Positions 30,395 through 42,493 are shown, counted from the stretch's first letter. The stretch: 64,000 bases of DNA from Vigna angularis (GCF_016808095.1 NC_068976.1:34032371-34096370); one strand, 5' to 3'. Notes: generated by a model not told the origin, from the sequence alone. Made by a program: numbers and translations.

Positions 30395-32149
30395 GATTAT
30401 CGATAAAATAAAATTTTAAATGTATAAATTATTGAGATTATTAAACCATAAAATTTAACAAAAGAGGAATAATTGTCATATGAAAGAAGGAAGAATGATA
30501 AAGAGAATGAATGTTCATATGAGATTTTAAATAATATTAACCATAAAATTTTTATAAGGGTAAAATAGGAATGAAAAAATAAAGAAAAGGGTAAAAGAGG
30601 AATGGGGTGGTGGAGGAAGCAAGTTGTGGTGGTGTAGGGAGTAACACCCATTGAAAAATTGGGTTGTTGACTACTAATTGGGCCTGTGTTAGGGTAGAAT
30701 AGGGTTCCTCGAGAGATCATGAAGTGCGAATAGTTAGTTTTTTTTTCACTTTCGTTTCAATTTGATGTTCTTAGCTTTAGATTTTGAAGTTGCGTAGATC
30801 AGAGGTTTTCTTGGTTCTGGATTACGTAGAGAAGTTCCACGAAAGTGACAAACCTTGGTTCTTGCTGGCTGTTCTCTGGTAACAATTCTTTTGTAACATT
30901 TTGTTTTAATACAATGAAATTTCTTTTCCTATTTGATTTCCTTGTCATTTTACTATTTCTGCACTTTTAATTGATTCCTTGAATTGGTTTGAAGAATTCG
31001 GACTTTAATGTTGTTAATTGTAGGTTTATTGTCTTGAATTTGATAGATAGTGAGTTGATTTACTTTGATTCAGCTTCGTGTATGATTTTAGGTGAATTTA
31101 AGTTATGTGATTTACGTTATGATTCTAATTTGATGTGTATATTAGGATGTTTCAATTATGTTAGTAAGTTGTTACAATTTTGCGTAAAAGTTTACATTTC
31201 TAGAAATTATAGATTGTTGATTTTTCATTCTAAAGTTGTTCTTAGATTCTGAGTATCGTTTAGGTTTTAATTCACTGTTTGAACTTTATAATGTTTCATA
31301 GAGTAGAATTAGTTCTTGACTTTTATACTTTGTTGAAGTTTGAATGTATATAGTGATTGATAACATAGATAGTTGTTTTGTTTTTGTTTTGATGATAGGT
31401 AAAGTTGAAAACATAATTCTGATTTGAACAAAAAACTGATTTGAAGAATTGAGTGAGAGTTACCAACTTAAGTTCTGAAATAAGAACTCAAAGACCCCAA
31501 AGTGGGTTGAATTTTATAGGAAGTCTTCTTGATGAGTAACTAAGATTCATTTCATCAAATTATTGTATGTTCAGTGCTGAAATTTGTTTTTAATACTACT
31601 CTTCGACTATTTCCTTGCCTTATTTGAATTGATAGATGATACTATTAGATTAGTTGCTTAAATTCAAATTTGTTTTAGTTTAGGTGTTAAATTTCATGCC
31701 TTCTTCAATACTGTTCTATTTACTTGATCTTTGCATCCATGTCTTGCATTGTAAATTCCTAATTTAGGAGTATAATTAGCATAATTCCTTGCATAATACT
31801 TTGGTTTTCTATTTTAATTTTTAGCATAGTAAATAATACTCATTTCTTTTATTAGGTTATGATTTTCTTTTCCTTATATAGTTAGTTATAACATTTAGGA
31901 TTTCATAAAACCAGTGGCTGTTTTAGGTTAGATTCTGCATTTTTAATTAGTCATTTTCGTTTTAAATTTTAATTCTTTTCCCCACCTTGCATTGGTAGAT
32001 AAATAGTTACTAAATAAAAATACTTTAACCAAACACTTCTAAAACTTAACAAGTTGAGTCCAAAGATTTGACCTAGGTTATCCCTTTATTACATTAGTGG
32101 GGAAGTCTAGTTTTATTTTGTTTTTGTGCGGTCAAAAACGAGTTTAACA
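29102..32149 (+). mobile_element. Candidate Ty3/gypsy 5' LTR, split by a MULE
   Basis: Tentative. TGTTAAA at 29102 and TTTAACA at 32143-32149 form inverted termini. A degraded primer site TGGTGTTGTGGCCGGAGA follows (compare the tRNA-Asp-type TGGCGCCGTTGCCGGGGA), and gag lies downstream on the same strand. Without the MULE and one of its 9-bp duplications the LTR would be about 1.8 kb. The left end is the uncertain one. Confidence 0.45.
29425..30649. mobile_element. Mutator-like element (MULE), non-autonomous
   Basis: Terminal inverted repeats of about 46 bp (GGGTGTTACTCCCTCCACC against GGGTGTTACTCCCTACACC) with a few mismatches. The perfect 9-bp target duplication ATTGAAAAA flanks it (29416-29424 and 30650-30658), the hallmark of Mutator. 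The 1225-bp body has no transposase. It has a GC-rich segment (29680-29760), a perfect internal hairpin (GACATCCGTTTSAATC type, 29904-29975), and a short open stretch after TTTCTGCAG (30065-30170) that could be a captured exon I cannot identify. Confidence 0.93.
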
Positions 32150-32150
32150 A

Positions 32151-32168
32151 ATGGTGTTGTGGCCGGAG
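32151..32168 (+). promoter_or_regulatory. Degraded primer binding site, tRNA-Asp type
   Basis: TGGTGTTGTGGCCGGAGA. Five differences from TGGCGCCGTTGCCGGGGA, but correctly placed just after the LTR. Confidence 0.5.
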
Positions 32169-32525
32169 ACTCGGCGAATTAAGTCTTAGGGTGTTTAGTT
32201 AGTCTTGTAAGGTCTGTTTCTTTTTTGTACTTTTTAGTATACTTAGGATATGTTTCTAAAACTGTAGCAATATTGATTACCTATTCTTTGTGGTGTTTTG
32301 GTCTTTGATTTTGAAAGTTGTTTCGTGATTAATGTGTTTGTGTGTTGTTGAGTGCTTAGTCAACACCTCGTTTGAGGAGGTTTAGGCTGTAGGCAGAGTG
32401 TGTTTGACTCATATTATAATTTTTATCTTTGAATCTGTAAACTAATAGGTGTTCCTCCAACTGTGAGAGTTGAAAGTGTATAACCAAGGCCAACCATATC
32501 CCTTTGTTTACTCTAGAGCTAGAAA

Positions 32526-32927
32526 TTGGTAGGACTAGAAAAGGAATTAAGAATGAGAGGAACTAGAGTGAATCTAAAGCTACTGGATCAGTTCCCCCCA
32601 ACATATGAATCCCTATTAGAATTTTTAAAGACTGAAGACATGGGTAGTGGACAGAGGGAAAGAACGTTAAAGGAGATGGCTAACCAGGAAATTGGATTCC
32701 AACCCTGTGTATCCAAGTACCACATGCGTAGAGAGCTCCAAACTTTGATTTGAAGTCTAGGTTCATCCAACTCTTACCTAGGTTCCATGGGTCAACAGGG
32801 GAGGACCCTTACAAGTATATTATGGAGTTTACAGTGGTCTGCTCCACTATGAGGCCTTTGGAGTGTTGGAAACTAGTATCGCAGACCGGAAATGTTTTAG
32901 AGAGCGTGATACGGTCAATAACCAAGA
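32526..32927 (+). pseudogene. Ty3/gypsy gag fragment, frameshifted
   Basis: Plus strand. The first frame holds LKLLDQFPPTYESLLEF and the second reads SRFIQLLPRFHGSTGEDPYK then EFTVVCSTMRP. The LLP.FHG..GEDP.K...EF..VCSTM pattern is the start of the retrotransposon gag domain of Tat/Athila-related elements. A frameshift near 32750 separates the parts. It breaks off at about 32927, where the Sirevirus LTR begins. Confidence 0.7.
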
Positions 32928-32929
32928 AA

Positions 32930-33813
32930 GGATGGATGAATTGGTTCTTTTTAAAAATTATGATTTTCTTTAAGAACTTTTATCAAACATTTTAAGTGAG
33001 ATTTTATCAAACAGTTTAAGTGCTAAAAGTGTAGAGTCAAAGAAAATCAACAGAAATGATTTCATACTGGTTCGAATCAAAAGATTCTACGTCCAATCGT
33101 TAATCATTATAAACAATGATTAATCTTTTTAACTAAAAAAATCGTTTACAGATTACAATAAGATCAAATAAAGATCAAAGACAAATAACACATTCCTTTG
33201 ACAAACGAACAGAAGAACTTGCTTACTCAACTTGAAGAGAACCGCTTCGACCTTAGTCACATTAAGCGTAAGCTTCTCGTATTCACAAGACCTGATTCGA
33301 GCACACTAAGTCTTCAAAACTTGCTCAAACTTTTTATGTATTCTCAAATGGCTTAGTTTTTAAGAGGTTTATAAAGGTATATATATAGCGTAAGGCTCAG
33401 AAACTAAAAAATTAACTCCCAATTGCTAGTGATAATCAATTATCAAAAGTGATAATCGATTATTTATGCCCGTTATGAGGTTTTCAAAAAGAGATAATCG
33501 ATTATCCTTGGGTAATATTGAATCAGACAAAGATAATCGATTATTCTGTAAAATAATCGATTATTTGCGCGAGTAATCTCTTTCTATTTTGGGTTGTGAT
33601 AATTGATTATTACACCAAATAATCGATTATCTGCGCAAAGATTCTCTAAGAAGAAAAACTTCCAAGTACTCTTACATCATCAAAGTTGTTCGTATACAAT
33701 TATTTATACAAAATGCTTTTAATGTAAATACAACAAGAGTCTTCAATTCTTCGGCTTGTAACATCATCTAAACTTTAGTAGCTTCAAGATACCAATGCTC
33801 CTCATTGGTAACA
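32930..33813 (-). repeat. 3' LTR of a Sirevirus-type copia element
   Basis: Minus-oriented. It ends on the plus strand at ...CTCATTGGTAACA (33813), next to the complement of the polypurine tract. It contains CATACTGGTTCGAATCAAAA and CTACGTCCAATCG, and a dense set of TAATCGATTA palindromes at 33425-33640. The left end (U5) seems trimmed at the junction with the gypsy gag. Confidence 0.7.
33425..33640. repeat. Cluster of ATAATCGATTAT-like palindromes in the LTR
   Basis: Seven sites in about 215 bases matching GATAATCRATTATY or one base off, spaced 15-50 bases apart. Similar clusters lie at 35115-35290 and in the LTRs at 40261-42050 and 54520-54745. Confidence 0.85.
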
Positions 33814-33827
33814 ATCTCCCCCTTTTT
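33814..33827 (-). promoter_or_regulatory. Polypurine tract of the Sirevirus
   Basis: Minus strand AAAAAGGGGGAGAT, directly before the LTR start TGTTACC. This is the usual Sirevirus form. Confidence 0.8.
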
Positions 33828-34126
33828 AATGATGATAAAAAATCTCTTGTTTAAAAGGATTTATAATTTCCTACCCATATTCAGACCTACAAACACACAA
33901 ACATGTTAGTAATAACCACACTAATTAGAAGTTTTATCTCCCTCTTTTTGATCATAAACAAAAAGTAAAAATAAAGACTCCCCCTTAAATGGTTCTACCC
34001 CTCAACAAAAGAATAGATGCATTTTAAAATAGAATAAAATTGAAATTTCATAACATGAAAGAACAAAATACATCATGAAGTACAAGAAAAAAAAAACAGA
34101 AATTCAACTCAAATCAAGAAATACAA

Positions 34127-34993
34127 TTAAGACTTAGAAAGGAGGGGTTGGAGGATAATCAAGGGTTGAAGGTTTAGGCGATCCTCAATGTTGCGTAACC
34201 TTGTGTCAAAATCTTCAAATCTCTCACACACATAGTCATGATGAGTTTGATGCATTTCTACGAGTTCATCAAACCTTGCTTGATTAGTCAAACTCATATC
34301 TTCCATTTGCTTCATGAGGTTTGCAAAATACTCTTCCATGGAAAATGATGAATAGGAAGGAATGATAGAGGGTCCAGTTGTAGAAGGAGTAACTTCACGT
34401 ACAGGTTCGGCCATTTAAGTGTCATCAGTTTGATTGTTGTTGAGGATTTCTCAAAAAAGATTGAAAGACAAGAAGACGGTTGAACTCTGGAACTCCAAGA
34501 TGAACTTTCACTGCATCATCCCAAATGGTGAGCACAACTACATTTGTCCAGATGTCATCATAAAAAATGATGCGTACCCCTTTTAATTTAGTAGTAATAA
34601 TTCCATAACGATAATGGAGGTTGTGGTAGAATACCCGAATAAGGTCGGGATAAATACAACCCTTTTGTTCAACTAGATTGGTTAGTCCTTAGGCAGCAAA
34701 TATATTGGAAAACTAGAACCCATAAAATCGGTAGTACTCTAAGTGGACATACTTGACACCCATGACACGTCTCTCCTACAAAAAATGAGCAAACTCAACT
34801 TGTTTCCATCCTTCAAGAGTGGCAGGTCTGGGAGCTCGAGGATGTGAAGAAGAGGCACCACCAGTACGTCTATGTGTGAGCATCTTGCGCCTTGAATCAA
34901 CCATGAAGATTTAAAGAAGGTGTAGACATAAAGTATGAGAAGGAGAGTGAAAACTTGTTTAATCTTGATTCTAGCAGAGTTTGGGTGCAATGG
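34127..34993 (-). pseudogene. Sirevirus env-position ORF, broken
   Basis: Lies between RNase H and the 3' LTR, where Sireviruses may carry an extra env-like ORF. Minus-strand pieces are ATLEGWKQVEFAHF and the sequence around GVKYVHLEYYRFYG (about 34850-34690), interrupted by stops. Next come GCIYPDLIRVFYHNLHYRYG and VKGVDI-like KGVRIIFYDDIW (about 34660-34545), similar to the plant-mobile/putative transposon protein domain. A later frame (34414-34127) contains the helical MEEYFANLMKQMEDMSLTNQ. No signal peptide or membrane segment is evident, so an envelope function is not supported. Confidence 0.55.
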
Positions 34994-35333
34994 GAGGTTG
35001 TTAATCGATTATGAAAGAATATTTATAGAGAGAATTGAAAAATTAGGTGTTTATGGCCGTTTATAGTCGTTTCTAAACATTGTAACGACTATATTTTTGA
35101 ATCTGCATCGTTTGATAATCGATTATGGGTTCAAAAATATTTTTCTGATATGTGCTGATAATCGATTATCGATGAAGATAATCAATTATTTGTTCATGTA
35201 AACCCAATAGTCGATTATTTGCAAACCAAAAGCTTTTTTAAAAGACCAAATATAATCAATTATGACCTTCCAATAATCGATTATTTGCAAGGTGATTTAC
35301 GAAAAAAATTGAAATTTTATATGAAATTTAATC

Positions 35334-36062
35334 CTAAGACATATCTAACACTCCCAAATCTCGTCTAAGATCATAAAATCTATCCTTGGGTAATGCCTTA
35401 GTGAAAATATCATCTAATTGATGCAATGTGTCAATGTATTCTATTGTACAATTACCCTTTTGGATGTGGTCTCTTATGAAATGATGTCTAATTTCTCTGT
35501 GTTTGATTCTTGAATGAATTATGATTGCACTAGTGTTATCACATTTTACAGGAATGTGATTACGGAAGATATCAAAGTCTTCCAATTGTTGTTTCATTCA
35601 TAGAATTTGGGCACAACACTTACCAGGAGCGATGTATTATGCTTCTGTGGTAGACAAAGCTACACACGATTGTTTCCTTGAGTGCCAAGACACTAAAGAG
35701 CAGCCCAAAAAGTGACATGTTCCACTAGTACTTTTCCTATCAATTTTACAACCCCCATAATCAGCGTTAGAATATGCTATTAGACTAGGTGTTGCATCAG
35801 AAGGATACCATAATCCAAAAGAAGTAGTTCCTTTAAGATACTTTAGAATTCTCTTAACAACTTTTAGGTGGGATGCCTTAGGATTGGCTTGGTACCTAGC
35901 ACAAACACATACACTCTGCATGATGTCAAGTCTACTAGTTGTGAGATATAGTAATGAACCTATCATACCTCTAAACATGGTTTGGTTTAATTTTACCCCA
36001 GATTCATATTTATCTAAATAAGAAGTTGTCATAGGGATGTTAGCTTCTTTACAAGTGTCCAT
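35334..36062 (-). pseudogene. Sirevirus copia RT end and RNase H
   Basis: Minus strand, two frames. The first (36062-35637) has GMIGSLLYLTTSRLDIMQSV, ASHLKVVKRILKYLKGT and GLWYPSD...YSNADYGGCKID-RKSTSG...VSWHSRKQ. The second (35597-35334) has VKCDNTSAIIIHSRIKHREI then RHHFIRDHIQKG and DIFTKALP. This is the canonical C-terminal RT/RNase H of Ty1/copia. Several substitutions (YSNAD for YSDAD) and a break at about 35600-35637 show decay. The domain is complete in outline. Confidence 0.9.
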
Positions 36063-36098
36063 TCCAAATTTTATAAGAACTTCCCTATAGTATTTGGT

Positions 36099-36932
36099 TT
36101 AGGAGATAAAGGTTCCCTCATCCTTTTGTTTTATTTGTAGTCCTAAGAAGAATGTTAGCTCCCCCATCATAGACATTTCAAATTCTCCTTGCATTATATT
36201 AGCAAATCCCTCACACAAGGAATTATAAGTTGACCCAAATATGATATCATCTACATATACTTGAACAAGCAAAATATGACTTCCTACTTTCTTAATAAAC
36301 AAGGTTGAATCAACCTTTCCTCTAGAGAAGTCATTTTCAATCAAGAAAGTGCTAAGTCTCTCATACCAAGACATAGGTGTCTGTTTAAGGCCATACAATA
36401 CTTTCCTTAATTTATAGACATGATCAACAAATTTAAAATCTTCAAAACTAGGAGGCTGATTAACATACACTTCCTCCTTTATAAAACCATTCAGAAAATC
36501 ACTTTTCACATTCATTTGATATAATTTAAATCTCATTAAAGTTGCGTAAGCAAGTAATCATCTAATTACTTCTAACCTGGCTACTCGGGCATCTGTCTCA
36601 TCATATTCTACACCTTCTTCTTGACAGTAGCCTTTAGTAACAAGTCTTGCTTTATTCTTAGTGATGTTTCCTTCTATATCTGACTTGTTTCTGAATACCC
36701 ATTTGGTTCCAATCACTTGATAATGATCTTTCCTAGGATTGAGTTCTCAAACATCATTCCTTTCGAATTGGTTTAGCTCTTCTTGCATAGCAATGCACCA
36801 TTTGTCATCTTGAAGAGCTTCACCTATGTTCTTGGGTTCTATTTGAGACACAAAAGCAACGGTTAGACATAAATTGTTTAAGTTATGCCTAGTAGTTACC
36901 TCTTTTGACATGTCTCCAATGATGTTGTCCAA
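36099..36932 (-). pseudogene. Sirevirus copia reverse transcriptase
   Basis: The minus strand carries MQEELNQFERNDV, a stop in place of the expected Trp (TGA near 36747), then NPRKDHYQVIGTKWVFRNKS and KARLVTKGYCQEEGVEYDET. After another stop near 36555, it continues FKLYQMNVKSDFLNGFIKEE, VYGLKQ-like VLYGLKQTPMSWYERL and the catalytic YVDDIIFGST (about 36245-36275). Family and order are clear. The nonsense codons make it inactive. Confidence 0.92.
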
Positions 36933-37008
36933 AGAGAGACCTCGTGGTTATTGACAACTTCTTTGTTCAATTTCTTGATGCACAATTGGATCTTCAGAGG
37001 GAACATTC

Positions 37009-37458
37009 TCATTTTAAGTACATTTCTTCAAGGGCTTCCCTTAAGTAATCTTCATCACTTGCAATGGGCTTATTTGACTCAAGAGGGTTGTCCTCAAGGT
37101 CCACAATTTCATTAAAAACAACATGCATGGACTCTTCAATGATCAATGTTCTTTTATTTAAAACCATACATGCTTTGGTAGTTAATGAATAACCTAAGAA
37201 AATTGATTCATCAGATTTAGCATCAAATTTTCCTAAGTTGTCTTTACCTTTGTTCAAAACAAAGCATTTAACCCAAATACTTTTAGATGTGACACATTTG
37301 GCTTTCTTCCTTTAAGCAATTCATAGGGATTTAATTTTAGAATTGACCTAATGAGCATCATGTTCAACACATAAAAGGCAGTACTAACTACATCAACCCA
37401 AAAGTATTTTGACACATTTGATTCATTTAGTAAAGTTTTAGCTAATTTGTATAAAGAT
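37009..37458 (-). pseudogene. Sirevirus integrase C-terminal region
   Basis: The minus-strand frame 37257-37009 reads KFDAKSDESIFLGYSLTTKA then HVVFNE, the ...F.AK...GIFLGYS..SKAYRV...HV.F.E block after the copia integrase core. Upstream (37258-37458) fragments of the integrase region continue until the inserted LTR at 37459. The catalytic DDE core is absent from the window. Confidence 0.85.
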
Positions 37459-38374
37459 TGATAACGGTTTAAAATACCGTTATCTGTGATGTAATTTTGA
37501 TACTAAATGCACTCTTTTTTACTTAGAAACTTGCTTTAACTCATGTTTTTGCTTTAGTTTTGTGAATAAGAGAGTTGAGGTTATACTTGATGATTTTATC
37601 ATTAAATTCCCTTGATTTTGTAGGCTATTGGAATGATTTGAAGGAAGAGTTAAATTACCAAATAGTTGGAATGCAAAAAAGTCAACCAGAGTGCAGAAAA
37701 GTGAACCAGAATGCAGTCTGCGAGGCTTGTGCGCCTTGTTTGGAGGCTTAAGTGCCATAAATCGACGTCCATCGCCTGAGCGCCCTAAATGGGGCGCCCG
37801 AGCATCATGCGTTGTGGATTAGGCCCAGTTTTTGCTTTGTTTCGACTCTTTTGGACCGGGCCTTGTTTCTACTCTTTTTCGACTTTATTTAAAGGACCCA
37901 GGCACTCTAGGTTTTGTATCTTTGGCTGGAGCAACACAACAACACACTCTTCTACTCTTTAAAGGCGGATCTGGAGGCGGGAGCTTCCTCTTCTACTTTT
38001 AGGGTTTCACTATCTCATGCTTTTTCATTATTCATCTAGTTTCTCCATGTCTATGGGGAACTAAACTCTATTTGTTGTTGGGGGACGATGTAACCTTGTG
38101 AACTCTCATGTATTTGAATTGATTCTTAATTTATATGGTTTTTCATTAATTGTTAGGGAATTCATCTGTTTCAATGCTTGCTCTATTTAACTCATTTAGT
38201 AGCATGATTTATGAATTGCATGAGTGCTGGGAGGTTCCTTACAATTCAGGTTCTTGTTGAATTCTCCCAAGGGTAATGTTTCTCAAGGATGAGGGTATGA
38301 GTACTTGGTCGTCTTAAGCTCATGATCTTCAGACTTAATTTTCTAGGAACGCTAGGAATTGCACGAATTTAGGT
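37459..38374 (+). repeat. Athila-type LTR fragment inserted in the Sirevirus, plus orientation
   Basis: Starts TGATAACGGTTTAAAATACC and matches the reverse complement of 48090-49007 throughout, including the GC-rich CGCC..GGCGCC segment near 37770-37800. It is cut off at about 38374, inside what would be R/U5. Integrase and protease of the host Sirevirus are missing around it, so a deletion accompanied or followed the insertion. Confidence 0.85.
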
Positions 38375-39574
38375 CCCCAATCCCATTATGGGTCATTGGG
38401 GTTAGTACACACAAAGAAACATCATTTCACAGTTTTAATCCATGCATACTTTCCACTTGGCACACCAAAATGCTTAATGTTGCATTTGTTAGAGGTATGA
38501 CCATGCTTCATACAATAGAAACAACAAACACTATGCAGTTTGTTTTACACAAAACTACCTTTTTTCAACCTAAACTCTACGAGTTCTTTTGATTTGAGGT
38601 TTCTTGTGTTGATGCACATTCTTGTTTTTAAAAAATTGTTCTTTCTAATGCCATTGTTAACATCTGAAACATATTTGGTTGCTTTAACAAGTAAGTTCTC
38701 AAGTATATCTATGTCAAACATATGACTCTTACAAGACAAACATTCAACAGGGTTTACAACCACATTAGATTCAAAATCTTTCATTTCAAGATTACTAATC
38801 TTAGTTCTTAGAATTACTTCTTCATCTAATGCTTTTTCATATTTAAGTTGTAATTCATGAAATTCATTTTTCAACTTCTTATGTGCAGCATCCAACTTTT
38901 CATATTCATTCAATAACTCAAAGAATGCGTTTTGTAAATCTAATTCACTAGTTTCATAGCTAGAATCACTTACTTGACTTCCAGCATCATCAAAATCAGC
39001 CATTAAGCAAAGATTTGCTTCCTCATCTGAGTCACTTGAGCTTGAAGAATTGAAGTCATTCTCTTCCCAAGCTATGTAAGCTTTCTTCTTCTTTGGGAAT
39101 TTCTTTTCTTCACTTTTTTTGCTTTTGCGACAATTGAACTTGACATGTCCTCTTTCTCCACACCCGTAGCACTTGATGCTTGATGAAGATACTTGATTAT
39201 CCTTCTTTTAACCTCTAAACTTGTCCTTACCCTTTGCTCTCATGAATTTAGCAAACCTTTTTATCATGAGGCTGATATGCTCCTCATCATCAGAATCATC
39301 TTCATCATCCCTCTTTGAGCTCTTCCCTGTAGAAACTTCGGATTTGAAGGCCAATATCTTCTTCTTGTCTTGCTCTGCTTTCGCAGTCAATCTGTTTAGC
39401 TCAAGCTCATGCTCACGGAGCTTTCCAAAGAGGATTGCCATCGACATTTGGGATAGTTTTGGGATTCTGAGATGGTTGTCACCTTCGGTTGCCAAGACTT
39501 ATCCAAAGACCTTAAAATTTTTACGTTAAGTTTATCAACATCAAAAGTCTTACCTAAACCTGTTAGATGGTTCA
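38375..39574 (-). pseudogene. Sirevirus gag, central and C-terminal parts
   Basis: Minus strand, from right to left: the gag core end WQPKVTTISES then a segment with ILFGKLREHELELNRL (39574-39400). A zinc knuckle CYGCGERGHVKFNC lies near 39175-39130, followed by an acidic and coiled segment (ELVEFR...KLDAAHKKLKNEFHELQLKYEK, about 38900-38850) and a second knuckle-like C..C..HGHTSNKC near 38520-38470. Two knuckles and a long coiled spacer are usual for Sirevirus gag. Frame breaks occur near 39500 and 39200. The N-terminal part of the same gag is at 44002-44201. Confidence 0.85.
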
Positions 39575-40260
39575 CCATGTGATCAATAGGGTCCAAGCCC
39601 AATATTAAGTCAAGGAACAATTACTCGTGGAATGACTAAGAAGATGCAACAAAACCTTGAAGATCTACCTCAAGAAGGTCAAGACCTTTTTTCACACTTC
39701 AAATGGGAGGTAGAATCCCAATAAGAAGGTCCATCAACACCCATACTAGCCATGGAGAAGGATATAATCCTTGAGATTAAGCGGACCTGATGTTTACAAC
39801 ATGTGTTTCTTATGCATTCCCTAACTCCAGCACATTTTTCTCACCTCTTCCACTAGGCATCTGGTCCCCTTTATGCGGCTTATCATCAGCTTTGCTTGTA
39901 AGTACCGTGGGTAGCTTTAATGATCCTATAAATCCAACTTCCCTCCACTTTGTAATCACTTTTGGATTATATAGAAATTTGTTGAAGCTATTGAGCCAAC
40001 CTTTCTCTTCTTCCTAACGCGGACGTCCAGGGAAACAACAAATTAAAGATTGCAAGTCTTCTCTCTTGATCAATCAAGATGCACCTTTTGATGTACTAAA
40101 GCGATCAGTCAATGCAGTCCAGTCAGTTGCTTCTTAAGAATGCTTCAAGATGATCCAATTCTTCTCGTTCTTGATTCTTGGAGCTTTTGAGTAATCTGTA
40201 AAACCTCTCAAATGAAATCAATCAGATATGAAAGTGTAAGTATGATCAATCATTACAGAT

Positions 40261-42054
40261 TTTCAAACAATGCGTCAATATATAGTTTATATCAATCCTG
40301 ACACAAAGCAATCGATTACTAAACTTATGTAATCGGTTACATTAAACATATGTAATAGAATTACAACAAACTTAGCTCTTAATTGAATACATAATTAATG
40401 TAATCGATTTTCATTAAATGTTGGTCAAACACATTTAAAAATATGACCGTTATAACAGTTATGACTAGAAAGAAATCAATTTTCAAACATAACATACTTA
40501 ATTGAATACACAAATCATGTAATCGATTAAGCTTCAACACTTAACAGAATTTTGAAAACTTTTCTTTCCAAAGACTCATAATAGCACATTTGAAAATGAT
40601 ATATGCACACACACAAGTTTTAATCGATTCAACAACTAATGTAATCAATTCAAACTAGTTGTTTTGGCACAGTTCAAAACCATAAGCTGTCTCATGACCT
40701 TAGTTGATTAATACAACACAGTAATCAATTTTTTCATTAAGATATACTTTTTGTGCATGTGGTATTCATAACAAAGAATCATACATTTTTCAAACAATGC
40801 GTTAATATATAGTTTATATCAGTCCTGACACAAAGCAATCGATTACTAAACTTATGTAATCGGTTACATTAAACATATGTAATAGAATTAATACAAACTT
40901 AGCTCTTAATTGAATACATAATTAATGTAATCGATTTTCATTAAATGTTGGTCAAACACATTTAAAAATATGACCGTTATAATAGTTATGACTAGAAAGA
41001 AATCAATTTTCAAACATAACATACTTAATTACATACACAAAGCATGTAATCGATTAAGCTTCAACACTTAACAGAATTTTGATAACTTTTCTTTCCAAAG
41101 ACTCATAATAGCACATTTGAAAATGATATATGCACACACACAAGTTTTAATCGATTGAACAACTAATGTAATCGATTCAAATTAGTTGTTTTGGCACAGT
41201 TCAAAACCATAAGCTGTCTCATGACCTTAGTTGATTAATACAACACAGTAATCAATTTTTTCATTAAGATATACTTTTTGTGCATGTGGTATTCATAACA
41301 CAGAATCATATATTTTTCAAACAATGCGTTAATATATAGTTTATATTAGTCCTGACACAAAGCAATCGATTACTAAACTTATGTAATCGGTTACATTAAA
41401 CATATGTAATAGAATTACAACAAACTTAGCTCTTAATTGAATACATAATTAATGTAATCGATTTTCATTAAATGTTGGTTAAACACATTTAAAAATATGA
41501 CCGTTATAACAGTTATGACTGGAAAGAAATCAATTTTCAAACATAACATACTTAATTGAATACACAAAGCATGTAATCGATTAAGCTTCAACACTTAACA
41601 GAATTTTGAAAACTTTTCTTTCCAAAGACTCATAATAGCACATTTGAAAATGATATATGCACACACACAAGTTTTAATCGATTCAACAACTAATGTAATC
41701 GATTCAAACTAGTTGTTTTGGCACAGTTCAAAACCATAAGTTGTCTCATGACCTTAGTTGATTAATACAACACAGTAATCAATTTTTTCATTAAGATATA
41801 CTTTTTGTGCATGTGGTATTCATAACACAGAATCATACATTTTTCAAACAATGCGTTAATATATAGTTTATATCAGTCCCTACACAAAGCAATCGATTAC
41901 TAAACTTATGTAATCGGTTACATTAAACATATGTAATAGAATTACAACAAACTTAGCTCTTAATTGAATACATAATTAATGTAATCGATTTTCATTAAAT
42001 GTTGGTCAAACACATTTAAAAATATGACCGTTATAACAGTTATGACTAGAAAGA
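40261..42054. repeat. 527-bp tandem repeat array, 3.4 copies
   Basis: The phrase TTTCAAACAATGCG starts at 40261, 40788, 41315 and 41842, exactly 527 bases apart each time. Copies are nearly identical. Each holds about six AATCGATT/AATCGGTT-type palindromes and ACATATGTAATAGAATTA. The last copy stops after about 210 bases at ATGACTAGAAAGAAGAT, where it merges into gypsy LTR sequence that has a similar phrase. Confidence 0.95.
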
Positions 42055-42493
42055 AGATCCAACAAGACCTTAAAGATCTACCTCAAGAAGGTCAATACCT
42101 CTTTGCATATTTCAAATGGGAGCTAGAAGCCCAACAAGAAGGTCTAGCAACACCCATACCAGCCATGGAGAAGGATAAAATCCTTGAGATTAAGCAACTG
42201 GGTGGCGTTGAGCACCCACCCTTGACCGTTGAGCGCGAGCGGAACTGCTGCTTACAACATGTGTTTCTTATGCATTCCCTAACTCCAGCACGTTTTTCTC
42301 ACCTCTTCCACATGGCATTTGATCCCCTTTATGCGACTGATCATCAGCCTTGCTTGTAAGCACCGGGGGTAGCTTGGATGATCCTATAAATCCAACTTCC
42401 CTCCAATTTGTAATCACTTTTGGATTATATAGAAATTGGCTGAATCTATTGAGCCATCCATTCTCTGCCCGAAAGTCAATCTTCTATGCGTTT

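Noticed and set aside
30989..31252. 87-codon plus frame
   Set aside because: Within the candidate gypsy LTR. No family pattern, and AT-rich composition.
40261..42054. CRISPR-like array
   Set aside because: Continuous 527-bp tandem duplication without unique spacers, in a plant nuclear context.
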